DNA from: Secundilactobacillus folii
GTDB lineage: Bacteria; Bacillota; Bacilli; Lactobacillales; Lactobacillaceae
Assembly: GCF_009720675.1 (NCBI RefSeq)
Contig: NZ_WNJO01000002.1
Span: 1-64,000, forward strand
Reading direction: 5' to 3'
DNA length: 64,000 bases
Shown piece after piece: positions 10,501-19,539 of this stretch; the stretch's first letter is position 1; each line of letters starts with the position of its first letter. The translations under genes and the position numbers were made by a program. The notes below the pieces were generated by a model. It was not told the DNA's origin. It made no database searches and saw nothing but the letters and a program-made list of their open reading frames with translations.

Positions 10501-11232
10501 GGCCTTGTCGATCTGTTGTTTTGCAGCAAGTTCACGTGCCTGTTGCAATTCAGTTTGGGCAATATTCAGTTGCTGCTGAATCAGTGGCAAAACCTGTTTT
10601 TGCACCAGCTCACTGGCCATTAGCGAGCCCTTGACTTCGTAGTTTTCAGCTAGGGTATCCAACCAGCTCGCCGGGTCAGGCTTAGCGCTCATGAACTGAA
10701 ACACTTGCAGCACTTTATCCGTCAAGCCGTCGTCACTGCGATCGTTAGAAAAATTAATGGCTAGCCGCTTAAAAGCACCGTCTGCATCGTTAGCATACAG
10801 TTGTTCGCGAACGTCATTCCAAACCGCATCCTTTAACAGGTCACTTTCTGATTGGTCACCAAGAATCCGAAAAACTGGATCCAGATCGATCAAATAGTAA
10901 TAACGCGCAACAATTCGCTGACAAAAAGCGTCCAACGTACTGATATCTGCTACTGGTAAAACTGCCAGCTGTCGAGATAAGTAACGTTGTTCACTGTCAT
11001 TAGCCTCACTGATCCGCTGTCGCAAAGCCTTCTCGATCCGCTCCTTCATTTCAGCAGCAGCCGCGCGGGTGAACGTCACGATCAGTAAATTTTCGAGACT
11101 TTCGTGTGCCACCACCATATTGATCACGCGGTCGACTAGCACTCGCGTTTTACCAGACCCAGCTGAGGCGGAGACCAGTAAATTCGTCTGATGAGTATCT
11201 AATACTTGTTGTTGACTCTTAGTGTATTTCAC
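7540..11232 (-). CDS. addA: ATP-dependent helicase/nuclease subunit A
   Basis: The motor and main nuclease subunit of the AddAB (RexAB) complex, which resects double-strand breaks for RecA. In the 1230-aa product the UvrD/Rep-type motifs run in order: Walker A GSGKT (about residues 24-29), DEYQDTNELQ (motif II), GDIKQSIYRFR (III), MTIHGSKGLEFPVVF (V), and KLYVALTRAEQQLY (VI). The C-terminal RecB-type nuclease motif is ILFDYKTDYV. I chose a GTG start at 11232, 9 nt after GGAGG; an upstream TTG has no site. This makes a 14-nt overlap with the end of addB, implying translational coupling. Confidence 0.95.
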   Translation of the reverse strand: MKYTKSQQQVLDTHQTNLLVSASAGSGKTRVLVDRVINMVVAHESLENLLIVTFTRAAAAEMKERIEKALRQRISEANDSEQRYLSRQLAVLPVADISTLDAFCQRIVARYYYLIDLDPVFRILGDQSESDLLKDAVWNDVREQLYANDADGAFKRLAINFSNDRSDDGLTDKVLQVFQFMSAKPDPASWLDTLAENYEVKGSLMASELVQKQVLPLIQQQLNIAQTELQQARELAAKQQIDKAVSYVNDLLTTLSEFHMDELNWDGLRAGLNEFPWGRLPSITKKAAEYDDYQLIKDRYVSHRDNAKDALVQAAKLMPLPEDETVTAIVNSHDIVVELTKVVKTFARAYDAEKRRRHVWEFSDIEHFALDILQATSDEAVAVRQQLSKDYHEIMVDEYQDTNELQEAIVTTLAHDDPGNLFMVGDIKQSIYRFRLAEPKLFIDKFNHYQADPHAGKEITLAENFRSMENVDDFTNLIFTQIMDEQLGQIKYEGPAKLVYGANYPQTLPNVASLMIYDTGVESEQTGKDVPDGDEGQVTLIAQKIRELLAQNTEIWDRSEQKLRRLRFQDIAILSSTRNSNLEIQDQFGRADIPVQINDAQSYFKTTEVQIMMSLLQIIDNPYQDIPLAAVLRSPIVGLNENELAYLRVTDKTDDYYTALLHFDQQYQTDYAGDHYADDLYPKVQRFLTQLRQFQTTARQKQLATLIWQIYQVTGFLDYVAGMPAGPQRQANLHALYERASDYEQNGFKGLFQFVRFIERMQRNEHDLAEAKTRATENAVQVMTIHGSKGLEFPVVFLLNASKQFNMRELTDAAVLNNQLGIGIDYFDPQTRVTAPTLPKLVIQAATRKEALAEEMRKLYVALTRAEQQLYIVGQCDGQESLIKSWAAANHDETLVLNANLREKSPTFLKWIGMALMRHPNFKLNPEGKVLPALKDDQTQFDIHFYSADDLLNMGPRMKPETGEKWLVGLKAQAQVTDYSEVNIDQINQLMNFKYQHLPETMTTAYQSVSEIKRLFEDPDIKQLGDYQPDWQNTQAGNRFVTHELGQPAFMQTVTAPTSAEIGTATHLVLQELDVSQPVDLVAVQHVIDRLVTQKVMPEAVAARINQPQIVNFFKSEFGQTILQHQDSLKRETPFSLLLPAHDVFSEVTDKTAKILIHGIIDGYFVTQEGIILFDYKTDYVSKRSDAVSKIKHRYEGQLRLYALALEKMLHQSVFEKYLYLLSADQLVQI

Positions 11233-14200
11233 GACGTTTGACCTCCGCTTCAATTTGTTTCAAGATATTATTCTTACCTAATGGCGCCGTTTGGAGACGA
11301 TAATTATTTTCCGGCAGCATCGGATCAAATTGCATGATGGCAGTGAACGGCGAATTGGTCATGGCTGTGGAATTCCCGCTCAGAGGTTTGTAAGGGTTCA
11401 AGGCCACCTGACCATCAAAAATCGCGTTGCCTGCGTCAACAATTTTCATTTCGGTGTAGTGAAGTAAATTATCCAGCTGTTCCATCGTGATGATCGAACT
11501 TTTCGCCGTGGTCGACCCATCTTTTTTTAACGCGAACGGAAACACTTTAGCAGCGTGACTGGGCTTAAGCTCTGGCTCTAAAGCGTGGATCAGATCCGTG
11601 TCGGCCACCAGAATTCCTTCGTATCGTTCCTTAGCCAATAACGCACTTGAGACGTCTGATTTCACGTCGGTGGGCTTTAAGCGCGGGTTTTGTAAATGCA
11701 TATAAAGGGCCCCAGCCAACTGTGCTTCCTGTTCATCTGTGATCAGGGGCATATTTTGACGGACAACATCGAGATAGGTCATCATCTGCATGGCGATCCC
11801 CTCGTAAATTTCGTTAAACTTGACCGTTCGTTCACTCGACTTATAGTCTACAATGCCAACATATTCGTTATTAGGCAGCTTCAAAGTATCGATTCGATCA
11901 ATCTTGCCTCTAACCCGAATATGCTTATTATTTTTCAAATCAAACGTCAATGGCGGTAGACCATTCTCATTATTCATGTGACCAAACATGACTTCCGTTT
12001 GCCGAGCTCTCATCGGCGTGTAGCGGCTCTGTTTCTGGAACGTTGCCGCCATTTGACGAACGACGCCGATCAACTGGCCCTTAATGAATTGCATCCGTTC
12101 ACTGCTGTTTAAAATCGCATACTGAAGGTTATTTGAATCGTTAAGAATTTGTGAAGTAATTTCACCAATTAATTCATTAAGCTGCTGGTCGTCCAGTTTT
12201 GCCAGATCAATGTGCTCGCCATTGACCCGTTTCATCAGTAGATCCATCGCCGCATGGAAGAATTCGCCGGTATTAGCGGGTGAAAGTTCAAATTCGTCGC
12301 GTTCCCGCAGTTTCAACCCGTATTTTAAAAAGTAAGCGTACTGGTTCCGATAAAATTCCTCCAGCTTAGAGATCGAACTATTGATCGTGGTGTTATATAA
12401 ACCGGTAACGATTTCCGCATCCAGTTGAACCGGCTCGTTTCGGTAGGAAATACTACCTAGTAGCTTTTCGGTTAACGGCTGAATGTCACCGTGGTTCAAT
12501 ACCTGGTAAACGTACTGCCATGAAGGACTCAAGTGGACGTTTCGTTCCCGGCTGTCATTACTTACCTGAATTAAATGGCGCAGCGTAGCCCGCTTAGCAC
12601 CCAAATAGGGCGTTAAGTCCTGCTGATCAGCTCGGGGAGCTGCCGTATGTGTCTCAATCGGTAAATTAAAGTGTTTCTGGATGCGGTTTAAATATGGGCT
12701 GATTTGGTTTTGGGTATCATCACCCGCGTTGATTGGATAACTGAAGATCAAACGTTGACTGGGGGTCATAAAAGCCAAGTAGTTGAGATATGGTTCACCC
12801 TGCAGTGTCACGATGCCACCATCATTCAAATATTCGCCATCCGGTAGTGTCAGTTTATCGCGGTCCTGATCATTTAATAAATGAGTTGGTAACGTTGTAT
12901 CAGGCATTGTCTTATCCGTCGCACCGATTATAAAGGTAATCTTACGGTTATTCATTTGGATAATGCCGCTCTCAGAAATTGTCACTTGATCCAAAGTTGA
13001 GGGAATCTGCGAATAATCGGCGCCCTCAAAACCGGCTTGCAGCAGCGCCAGAAAATCTTCGGATTGAAATAGTCGGTCACCCAAAATATTGACGTATTCG
13101 TCTAACAGGTCGCAAAACATTTGCCAGACCTGTTCTGGCTGACCAGCCTGAACCAAATCACCCGCAGTGATTGCATCATCGCGCCACGCCAATAACTGAT
13201 CAGTGACGCCGTTATCGGTCATAAAGGTCACGAGCAGTTTTGCTGCTTCACGGCCGTTTTTCACCTGGTCTAGCCGTTTGAAAAAGGGTGCCAATGTGTC
13301 GCGGACAAACCTTCGAATACCATTGATTTGATCAGAAACTGTCTGGTCAGCGGTCGTCACAGTCCCAAGGTCATCACTGCGCAATTGTGCATAGGGCCAG
13401 TCCGCTTTTTGGGTCCATTTCGATCCTTGATAACCCATTTTGAGCACCCAATTTTCAGTTTTAAAAAGTGCGTCACGAAAATCTTCGATGGCCATAAAGT
13501 GCTCATCATCAAGTTTGGGAATCAAAAGTTCCGTTTTCAGTAAACGCATCACATCGGCGTATTGAAAATGCCGGCGCTTAATTTCAAAAATGGCGTCGAT
13601 CAGCTCTACTAAGGGATGATCAGCCATTGATTGCTGAACATCACTAAAGTACGGAATCTCTTGAGCATTCATAATCGGTGCCAAAATCGTAGCGTACTGA
13701 TCCAAATGACGGGTTAAAATTAAAAAATCGTGATAACGATAGCCCTTTTCGGCGACCAATTGCCGAATCGTAGCTGCCACCCGAGCAACCTCCGCGTAAC
13801 GGTTATCAGCCTGCACGATTTGAATTCGGTTTGGCTGCTGCAAAAAAACTGTTTTGGAAGATGCTACACCAGTAGCAGATTGCTGCCAAAAGTCTTCTAA
13901 TTGCTGCAGCTCTGAGGTGGTTTTCACCTCTGTCGCCCGAATATCTTTCAGGACTGGTACAGAAAGCGCGCGAGCCGTTTGATAGAGACGCATGTATGTC
14001 CGAGCCGGCTGGAAAAATAAGCTCTGCTGGTTAATGGTGTCAGGTGTAGGCGTCCCATGGTCTAAAATCAATGCGACTTTAACTTCTGCTGCTCGCTGCA
14101 TCAGCGTCGTCAGCAACTGCATCTCCTGAGCAGAGAACTGAGTCTGCGAAAAACCGTCAAAATAAAAATGGGCGTGTGAGAGGTCAACGTTACTCAAGTA

Positions 14201-14785
14201 ACCACTTAACTGATTCAACAAATCGGTATTGGCCACGTACTTATTGACCATGGCAGTTTCAAAACTATCATAGATCAGCACGAGGTCATGTAGCTTAGCG
14301 TCCAAGTCAGCACTGGTTCCAGTGAGCTTTTCAGCCACTTGCTGAAGATCAGAAACAGTGACCCGGCCGGTTTTAAGTTCCAGCAATTGACGAGTTAGCA
14401 AACTGATGAATCCCGGCCGGTCAGCTTCACCAGCAAAGAGGCGTAATTCATCTTGATGATCTAAAATGGCTTGGTACACCAGCATGTTCATCCCAGCCTG
14501 GGAGATTCGAGGTAACTGATATGCCGGTTCATTTTTCATAAAATACCATGCTAGACGGGTTAGTGAAAGGACTTGAACTGCCGATTGTGCGTAGGCGCCC
14601 TCGTCGTTTCCTGAAATGGCTGCTAACCGGGATAAAACCTGAACTTCTGACTCAAATTTAATGTGATTCGGTACTAAATAATAGTACTGATCTTCAGGGT
14701 GATCTTGATAAGTTCGCGCAAGTTCGCGCAACAAGCTTGCCTGATGATCTACACTCGCTTTACCGGTCACAAATTGTAACGTCAT
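11219..14785 (-). CDS. rexB: ATP-dependent helicase/nuclease subunit B, RexB type
   Basis: The partner of AddA; the second nuclease and Chi-scanning subunit. The 1188-aa product has a C-terminal RecB nuclease motif (GIVDYKSSERTVKF). The N-terminus (MTLQFVTGKASVD) lacks the Walker A found in Bacillus AddB. The segment equivalent to the first iron-sulfur Cys reads FYRNQYAYFLKYGLKL with no Cys, and no CxxC cluster is seen near the C-terminus. It is therefore the RexB form without a 4Fe-4S cluster. I chose the ATG at 14785 behind GGAAAGGA; a longer reading 24 codons upstream has no such site. First gene of the addB-addA operon. Confidence 0.93.
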   Translation of the reverse strand: MTLQFVTGKASVDHQASLLRELARTYQDHPEDQYYYLVPNHIKFESEVQVLSRLAAISGNDEGAYAQSAVQVLSLTRLAWYFMKNEPAYQLPRISQAGMNMLVYQAILDHQDELRLFAGEADRPGFISLLTRQLLELKTGRVTVSDLQQVAEKLTGTSADLDAKLHDLVLIYDSFETAMVNKYVANTDLLNQLSGYLSNVDLSHAHFYFDGFSQTQFSAQEMQLLTTLMQRAAEVKVALILDHGTPTPDTINQQSLFFQPARTYMRLYQTARALSVPVLKDIRATEVKTTSELQQLEDFWQQSATGVASSKTVFLQQPNRIQIVQADNRYAEVARVAATIRQLVAEKGYRYHDFLILTRHLDQYATILAPIMNAQEIPYFSDVQQSMADHPLVELIDAIFEIKRRHFQYADVMRLLKTELLIPKLDDEHFMAIEDFRDALFKTENWVLKMGYQGSKWTQKADWPYAQLRSDDLGTVTTADQTVSDQINGIRRFVRDTLAPFFKRLDQVKNGREAAKLLVTFMTDNGVTDQLLAWRDDAITAGDLVQAGQPEQVWQMFCDLLDEYVNILGDRLFQSEDFLALLQAGFEGADYSQIPSTLDQVTISESGIIQMNNRKITFIIGATDKTMPDTTLPTHLLNDQDRDKLTLPDGEYLNDGGIVTLQGEPYLNYLAFMTPSQRLIFSYPINAGDDTQNQISPYLNRIQKHFNLPIETHTAAPRADQQDLTPYLGAKRATLRHLIQVSNDSRERNVHLSPSWQYVYQVLNHGDIQPLTEKLLGSISYRNEPVQLDAEIVTGLYNTTINSSISKLEEFYRNQYAYFLKYGLKLRERDEFELSPANTGEFFHAAMDLLMKRVNGEHIDLAKLDDQQLNELIGEITSQILNDSNNLQYAILNSSERMQFIKGQLIGVVRQMAATFQKQSRYTPMRARQTEVMFGHMNNENGLPPLTFDLKNNKHIRVRGKIDRIDTLKLPNNEYVGIVDYKSSERTVKFNEIYEGIAMQMMTYLDVVRQNMPLITDEQEAQLAGALYMHLQNPRLKPTDVKSDVSSALLAKERYEGILVADTDLIHALEPELKPSHAAKVFPFALKKDGSTTAKSSIITMEQLDNLLHYTEMKIVDAGNAIFDGQVALNPYKPLSGNSTAMTNSPFTAIMQFDPMLPENNYRLQTAPLGKNNILKQIEAEVKRREIH

Positions 14786-14950
14786 TGTTGTCGTTCCTTT
14801 CCACATCGCTGCTCCAAAAGCAATTTTTACACGGCAGATTACCGCACAGTTAATCACTTTAACCGTTACTCAACCACATTCGAAATTTAATAAATCCATT
14901 CTAGCATATTTGAACGTCTGTTCGGGTTGTATTTACAAACTTTACATTCT

Positions 14951-14966
14951 TGTTTCACGTGAAACA
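14951..14966. other. parS-like chromosome-segregation site 1
   Basis: TGTTTCACGTGAAACA is a perfect 16-bp palindrome and matches the Bacillus-type ParB consensus TGTTNCACGTGAAACA at every position. ParB/Spo0J loads at such sites, which cluster near oriC. It lies between addB and a hypothetical gene, outside any coding region. Confidence 0.85.
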
Positions 14967-15008
14967 TCTTGCGAAGCCTCCCAACCCAAGTAGGCGTTGA
15001 AGTCAAAA

Positions 15009-15049
15009 AAATCAGGTTTCCAGTTCAAACGCCACTGAAAGCCTGATTT
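15009..15049 (-). terminator. Rho-independent terminator of the 15072-15416 gene
   Basis: Arms AAATCAGG.TT.CAGT and ACTG.AA.CCTGATTT pair across a 10-nt loop. On the minus strand the stem is followed by seven T residues, directly downstream of the small hypothetical gene. Confidence 0.75.
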
Positions 15050-15071
15050 CACCAAGCCTAAGGATTAGACT

Positions 15072-15416
15072 CTAATTCATTTCAATATGATTTTCTTTTA
15101 AAACCGCATTGGTATAGCGTTCTAAATCAGCTAATACCTCGGGATCATCATTATCGTGCGCCGCCTGACTCTCTGCGATTGCCCACCTTGCCAAATTATC
15201 TGTAATGGGCACAATATCTTGCAAAATTCGCATATCTGCCTGGTCAACGTGCGCTTTTCGAATCTCTCGAAAACTATCATAATCCGTAATTAGTCTTAAA
15301 TTATCCCCGCTGTCACGTTCTGTAGATTCAAAGATTACAAAATGTGACGTTCGGTTGGCCTCATCCATTTGAGATTTAAGCAAATTCAACTGTTCAGGAT
15401 TGGTCTTGATTGCCAC
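15072..15416 (-). CDS. Hypothetical protein, 114 aa
   Basis: No family recognised. The product is acidic, Asp-rich and probably helical (LADLERYTNAVLKENHIEMN at the end), with no TM helix or signal peptide. A GTG start at 15416 lies 7 nt behind AGAGGTGA. It follows proBA on the same strand after about 90 nt and ends at a clear terminator, so it could be the last gene of that unit or stand alone. Confidence 0.65.
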   Translation of the reverse strand: MAIKTNPEQLNLLKSQMDEANRTSHFVIFESTERDSGDNLRLITDYDSFREIRKAHVDQADMRILQDIVPITDNLARWAIAESQAAHDNDDPEVLADLERYTNAVLKENHIEMN

Positions 15417-15509
15417 TACACGTCACCTCTTTAATTATATTTTACCAAATTTTTATCCAGTAAACGAGGTGTCAAACAGAGATTAACGGTATTTTAAATA
15501 CATTACTGC

Positions 15510-16772
15510 CTACTGGCGAACCTGACCATCACCATAAATAATGTACTTAGTTGATGTCAGTTCATGCAAGCCCATTGGACCGCGAGCGTGTAGCTTTTGT
15601 GTGCTAATGCCGATTTCAGCTCCGAAACCAAATTCGAAGCCGTCCGTAAAGCGGGTCGAGGCATTGATGTAGACGCAAGCGGCGTCAATCTGCTGCAGGA
15701 AGCGCTGACCGTTTTGGTAGTTATCCGTGATGATTGCCTCTGAATGCTTAGTATTATGCGCGTTAATGTGGGCGATCGCTTCGTCTTCGGAATCAACGAC
15801 CTTAACTGCCATGATCAAATCGTTGTATTCCTCGTCCCAGTCTTCATCGGTCGCCTTGATCATTGTGGGAACGATTGCGCAGGCCCGTTCATCACCGCGT
15901 AACTGGACGCCTTGATCGGTCAGAGCAGCTGCAATCACCGGTAAATAATCATCCGCCACCGCACTATGGATCACTAGTTTCTCGGCTGCGTTACAGACCG
16001 ATGGCCGTTGAACCTTAGCGTTAACAGTAATGTCAACCGCCATCTGTAATTCGGCATACTGATCCACGTAAATATGGCAGTTACCAGCGCCCGTTTCAAT
16101 GACCGGAACCTTTGCGGTAGCAACGACCCGTTGAATCAAGCCACGACCGCCACGTGGAATTAGGACGTCCAAATACTTGGTGAGGGCCATCATTTCATTG
16201 GCCGTCTCATGGGAGGTATCGTGAACAAGCTGCACTGAATTTTCGTCCACACCCAGCTCTTTCAAAGCTGCTCGCAGCACATCACTGATAGCAATATTGG
16301 TCTCAATGGCTTCCTTGCCACCCCGCAGCATAACAGCGTTACCACTTTTAAAGCTTAACGCTGAAGCATCCGCCGTAACGTTCGGTCGGGCTTCAAAGAT
16401 GATGCCGATCACGCCCAGCGGAACCCGCTGTTTGCCAATCATCAGACCAGCTTCGTTTTTCCACATTTTGTCAACGCTGCCGATTGGATCCGGTAACTGT
16501 GCAACCTGTCTCATCCCAGCTGCCATCTCGGCGATTCGCTGTTCAGTTAGCGTTAACCGGTCGACGAAGCTGGCTTTTAGGTCAACTGCATTTGCAAGGT
16601 CGCGTTGATTGGCTGCTAAAATGTCATCCGTATGAGTAACCAGCGCACTGGCCATCGCTTCCAACCCACTGTTGCGCTGCTGATTAGATAACTGCGCCAG
16701 TTGGGTCTCAGCCCGTTGTGCGCGCTGTCCCATCGTGTCTAACTGACTGCCATTGATCGTTTCACTAGCCAT
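15510..16772 (-). CDS. proA: Gamma-glutamyl phosphate reductase
   Basis: The second step of proline biosynthesis: NADPH reduction of gamma-glutamyl phosphate to glutamate semialdehyde. The 420-aa product is of normal length for ProA. The aldehyde dehydrogenase-like catalytic Cys lies in RPSVCNAAEKLVI, and the C-terminal ARGPMGLHELTSTKY signature is intact. The ATG at 16772 has AAGGAG 9 nt upstream and overlaps the proB stop by 8 nt; an in-frame longer reading would run deep into proB and is rejected. Works with ProB from the same mRNA. Confidence 0.95.
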   Translation of the reverse strand: MASETINGSQLDTMGQRAQRAETQLAQLSNQQRNSGLEAMASALVTHTDDILAANQRDLANAVDLKASFVDRLTLTEQRIAEMAAGMRQVAQLPDPIGSVDKMWKNEAGLMIGKQRVPLGVIGIIFEARPNVTADASALSFKSGNAVMLRGGKEAIETNIAISDVLRAALKELGVDENSVQLVHDTSHETANEMMALTKYLDVLIPRGGRGLIQRVVATAKVPVIETGAGNCHIYVDQYAELQMAVDITVNAKVQRPSVCNAAEKLVIHSAVADDYLPVIAAALTDQGVQLRGDERACAIVPTMIKATDEDWDEEYNDLIMAVKVVDSEDEAIAHINAHNTKHSEAIITDNYQNGQRFLQQIDAACVYINASTRFTDGFEFGFGAEIGISTQKLHARGPMGLHELTSTKYIIYGDGQVRQ

Positions 16773-17613
16773 GTTGAACCGCTCCTTTCTCTTCAGGGGT
16801 AAACCAAGTCCCAATCGGTGTACCAGCTAAAATATCTAGAATAATTGCCGGGTCGGCGCCGCTAGCCAAAATCATCTGCCGATGATCTGACAGCATGATC
16901 TCAGCCGCGGTCAACTTTGTGACCATGCCACCAGTTCCGTACCGACTACCTTTGCCACCCGCAACCGCATACGTTTCATCATCGATGTGGTGAATCGTTG
17001 GAATTAGCTGCGCATCATCATGCTTCAAGGGGTTAGCATTATAAAAGCCCTCAATGTCAGACAGCATGATCAGTAGATCCGCATCCACGTGGGTGGCTAC
17101 AATCGCCGAGAGCTGGTCATTATCGCCAAACTTCGTACGATGATCCATCTCGTCGACTGCAATTGAGTCATTTTCATTTACAATGGGAATAATATGTTTC
17201 GACAGTAACGTATCAAAAGTATCCATAACGTGTTGGTTGCTGGCCGGAAAATCAAACACGTCATGGGTCAGCAACAGTTGCCCGATCATCTGATTATAGT
17301 GGGCAAATCGCTGGTTAAACATCGTGATCAGTTTACTTTGGCCAATCGACGCTAGCGCCTGCTGTTCGCAGATCTCTTTCGGCCGTTCCTTCAACCGCAT
17401 GGCGTTCAACCCAACACCGATCGCACCAGAAGAAACTAGGATTACTTCTCTCCCCTGGCCGCAAACCGTACTCAGGGCAAACGCCAGCTGGTCAATTGCA
17501 CCCAAGTTTAGCCCACCATTCGGGTAAACTAAGGTGCTAGTCCCAACTTTAACCACTAACCGTTTGACGTCGAGTTGTCGTTTTTTAAGCTGTCCTGCCA
17601 TTGCCATTCCCAT
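16765..17613 (-). CDS. proB: Glutamate 5-kinase, short form without PUA domain
   Basis: Phosphorylates glutamate to gamma-glutamyl phosphate, the committed and normally feedback-inhibited step of proline synthesis. The 282-aa protein contains only the amino-acid kinase fold: VKVGTSTLV at the N-terminus, SSGAIGVG, NENDSIAV, and GTGGMVTKL. It lacks the C-terminal PUA domain of longer ProB proteins. Three Met codons stand within five residues at the start (MGMAMAG), so the exact start is uncertain by 2-4 residues. No T-box or other leader motif was seen in the short upstream region. Confidence 0.93.
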   Translation of the reverse strand: MGMAMAGQLKKRQLDVKRLVVKVGTSTLVYPNGGLNLGAIDQLAFALSTVCGQGREVILVSSGAIGVGLNAMRLKERPKEICEQQALASIGQSKLITMFNQRFAHYNQMIGQLLLTHDVFDFPASNQHVMDTFDTLLSKHIIPIVNENDSIAVDEMDHRTKFGDNDQLSAIVATHVDADLLIMLSDIEGFYNANPLKHDDAQLIPTIHHIDDETYAVAGGKGSRYGTGGMVTKLTAAEIMLSDHRQMILASGADPAIILDILAGTPIGTWFTPEEKGAVQHG

Positions 17614-17777
17614 CCTTCTGTACTAGCCGTTTCTCACCAAAAAACAATCTTCTTTGTAAACCATATTATTACTTATTTCACCTATTTTAGCAACTTATTT
17701 TGCTGGAGATTAGGCTTATAGCAGGAAAAATAATCTGCGGGTAAACTGCATTTTATTAAAAAAATTTAATTTTCCCC

Positions 17778-17808
17778 TTGACTTTTAATTTTAATCGCTT
17801 AATATAAT
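17778..17808 (+). promoter_or_regulatory. Promoter of the brnQ T-box transcript
   Basis: TTGACT (17778-17783) and TATAAT (17803-17808) with a 19-nt spacer, just upstream of the T-box leader. The spacer is longer than ideal; TAATAT at 17800 with 16 nt is an alternative -10. Confidence 0.5.
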
Positions 17809-17849
17809 CCACATAAACAAAGTTTCACCACACATATTTAAATATTTTT

Positions 17850-18138
17850 GATCAAAGACTATGCGTAGAAGAGTAGTCACTGGCAAAATTCTCAGGGAGC
17901 CTCACTTAGTGCGACGAGGTAATTGAACCAGCGATGAAAGTAATCTACAAGTCGTGACTGCGACGAATAATTCGGAGTGGTCACTGGGAATGCGCCCATT
18001 ATAGCAATGAAGTATCGTTGATCGACCGCGCATCGGTTAGCCGTACTTTCTAAGTCAATCATCGTGAGGTGGTTGAAAATTAAGGTGGTAACACGTCAAT
18101 AACACGTCCTTAGCTTTTCAAGCTAGGGGCGTTTTTTG
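17850..18138 (+). promoter_or_regulatory. T-box riboswitch leader of brnQ
   Basis: The leader has a T-box element (AAGGTGGTAACACG, 18082-18095) followed by a terminator hairpin (ACGTCCTTAGCTT/AAGCTAGGGGCGT) and a T-run at 18132-18137. The base of stem I can be formed by GTAGTCAC (17873-17880) with GTGACTGC (17954-17961). The 3' side of the specifier loop lies around GTAATCTAC (17939-17947), which contains GTA (Val), ATC (Ile) and CTA (Leu) in one stretch, so I cannot fix the specifier by eye. All three fit a branched-chain amino acid permease. Uncharged tRNA should stabilise the antiterminator and switch on transport. Confidence 0.9.
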
Positions 18139-18168
18139 TTACCCCAAAACATACAGGAGGTTTCACAT

Positions 18169-19539
18169 ATGAAAACATCACTTACAAGACGGCAATATAT
18201 TATTTTAGGGTCACTGTTATTTGGTCTTTTCTTTGGTGCTGGTAATTTAATTTTCCCGATTCATTTGGGGCAACTATCCGCTGGTAACTGGGCGCCCGCT
18301 ACGATCGGGTTCCTACTCACAGCCATCGTCTTGCCATTATTATCAATTCTAGCTATCAGTCTTACTCGCAGCAGCAGCGCATATGACTTAGCTCGCCCTG
18401 CCGGCAAAGGGTTCGCCCTCTTCTTCCTGATTATGATTCACGCGACCCTGGGGATTCTGGTTGCTTCGCCACGGACCGCAACAACGACTTTCACAATTGG
18501 CATTCAACCGTTCCTGCCAAAGGGTTGGGACACAATGGGTCTTTTGATCTTCTCATTCCTCTTCTTCGGCATTTCACTACTACTTTCATGGAACAAGAGT
18601 AAAATCACCGATTACGTTGGTAAATTGCTGAACCCAATTTTGTTGGCACTCCTAGCCTTCATCTTCTTCTTAGCCTTTATTATTAAGGGTGACATTCGTT
18701 CAATTTCACTCTTCCCATCGGCTTCAGGTGCTGGTAGTAACTTTGTCAACGGGTTCTTGCAAGGTTACAACACCATGGATGCTATTGCTGGTCTAGGCTT
18801 TGGTGTTACCATCATCACAGCCCTAAAACTCTTCGGTATGAATGAAACTAAGTCTCGTTCCAAAGCCGTTGCTAAAGTTGGTACTATCAGTATGGGTGTT
18901 GAAGCCATCATTTACATCTTCTTGATTGCACTCGGTGCTTCAAGTCTGAGCTACCTCAAGTTAACCTCTGAAGGCGGTTCTGCATTTTCCGGCATCATGG
19001 CCCACTACACTGGTATGGCTGGTATCGCTGTTCTAGGTGCCGTTACCTTCCTAGCCTGCATCACCTCATGCATTGGGATGATGGCCGCCCTTTCCGAAGA
19101 CTGGGGCAACCGTTTCCCACGTTTAGGCTACCACTTCTTCTTGACCTTCAGTTCCATTGGTGCCTTCATCATTGCTAACTTCGGGTTGAGCCAAATCATT
19201 CTTTACTCTAGCCCACTACTAAGCTTCATTTATCCACTGGCAATGTCGCTGATCTTCTTAGGTCTCCTGCACCCGTTCTTGGGTAAGAACACGTTCATCT
19301 ACAAGACCACGATCATCTTGACCTTTATTCCGTCCTGCTTAGATGCCATCCACACGTTGCCACCATTCTTCGCCAACATGGGGTTCTTCAAAGCCATCAA
19401 TGCATGGGCCGGCAACTTTATCCCGCTGTTTAATCAAGGATTGGACTTCTTCCCATTCATGCTGATCGGCATTCTTGGTAGCTGGGCAATTAGTCGACTC
19501 TTTAACTTCGAGCCATCAGCTGACCTCGAACATAAATAA
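18169..19539 (+). CDS. brnQ: Branched-chain amino acid permease (LIVCS family)
   Basis: A 456-aa cytoplasmic membrane protein with about 12 TM helices that imports Leu, Ile and Val with a cation. The family signature is at the N-terminus (GSLLFGLFFGAGNLIFPIHLG, here residues about 11-31). The ATG at 18169 is preceded by a strong CAGGAGG; an upstream in-frame TTG lies inside the T-box terminator and is rejected. Transcription is controlled by the T-box. A hairpin terminator follows at 19613. Confidence 0.94.
   Translation: MKTSLTRRQYIILGSLLFGLFFGAGNLIFPIHLGQLSAGNWAPATIGFLLTAIVLPLLSILAISLTRSSSAYDLARPAGKGFALFFLIMIHATLGILVASPRTATTTFTIGIQPFLPKGWDTMGLLIFSFLFFGISLLLSWNKSKITDYVGKLLNPILLALLAFIFFLAFIIKGDIRSISLFPSASGAGSNFVNGFLQGYNTMDAIAGLGFGVTIITALKLFGMNETKSRSKAVAKVGTISMGVEAIIYIFLIALGASSLSYLKLTSEGGSAFSGIMAHYTGMAGIAVLGAVTFLACITSCIGMMAALSEDWGNRFPRLGYHFFLTFSSIGAFIIANFGLSQIILYSSPLLSFIYPLAMSLIFLGLLHPFLGKNTFIYKTTIILTFIPSCLDAIHTLPPFFANMGFFKAINAWAGNFIPLFNQGLDFFPFMLIGILGSWAISRLFNFEPSADLEHK

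Noticed and set aside
17614-17777. T-box or proline-responsive leader upstream of proBA
   Set aside because: No T-box sequence or attenuator hairpin on that strand.
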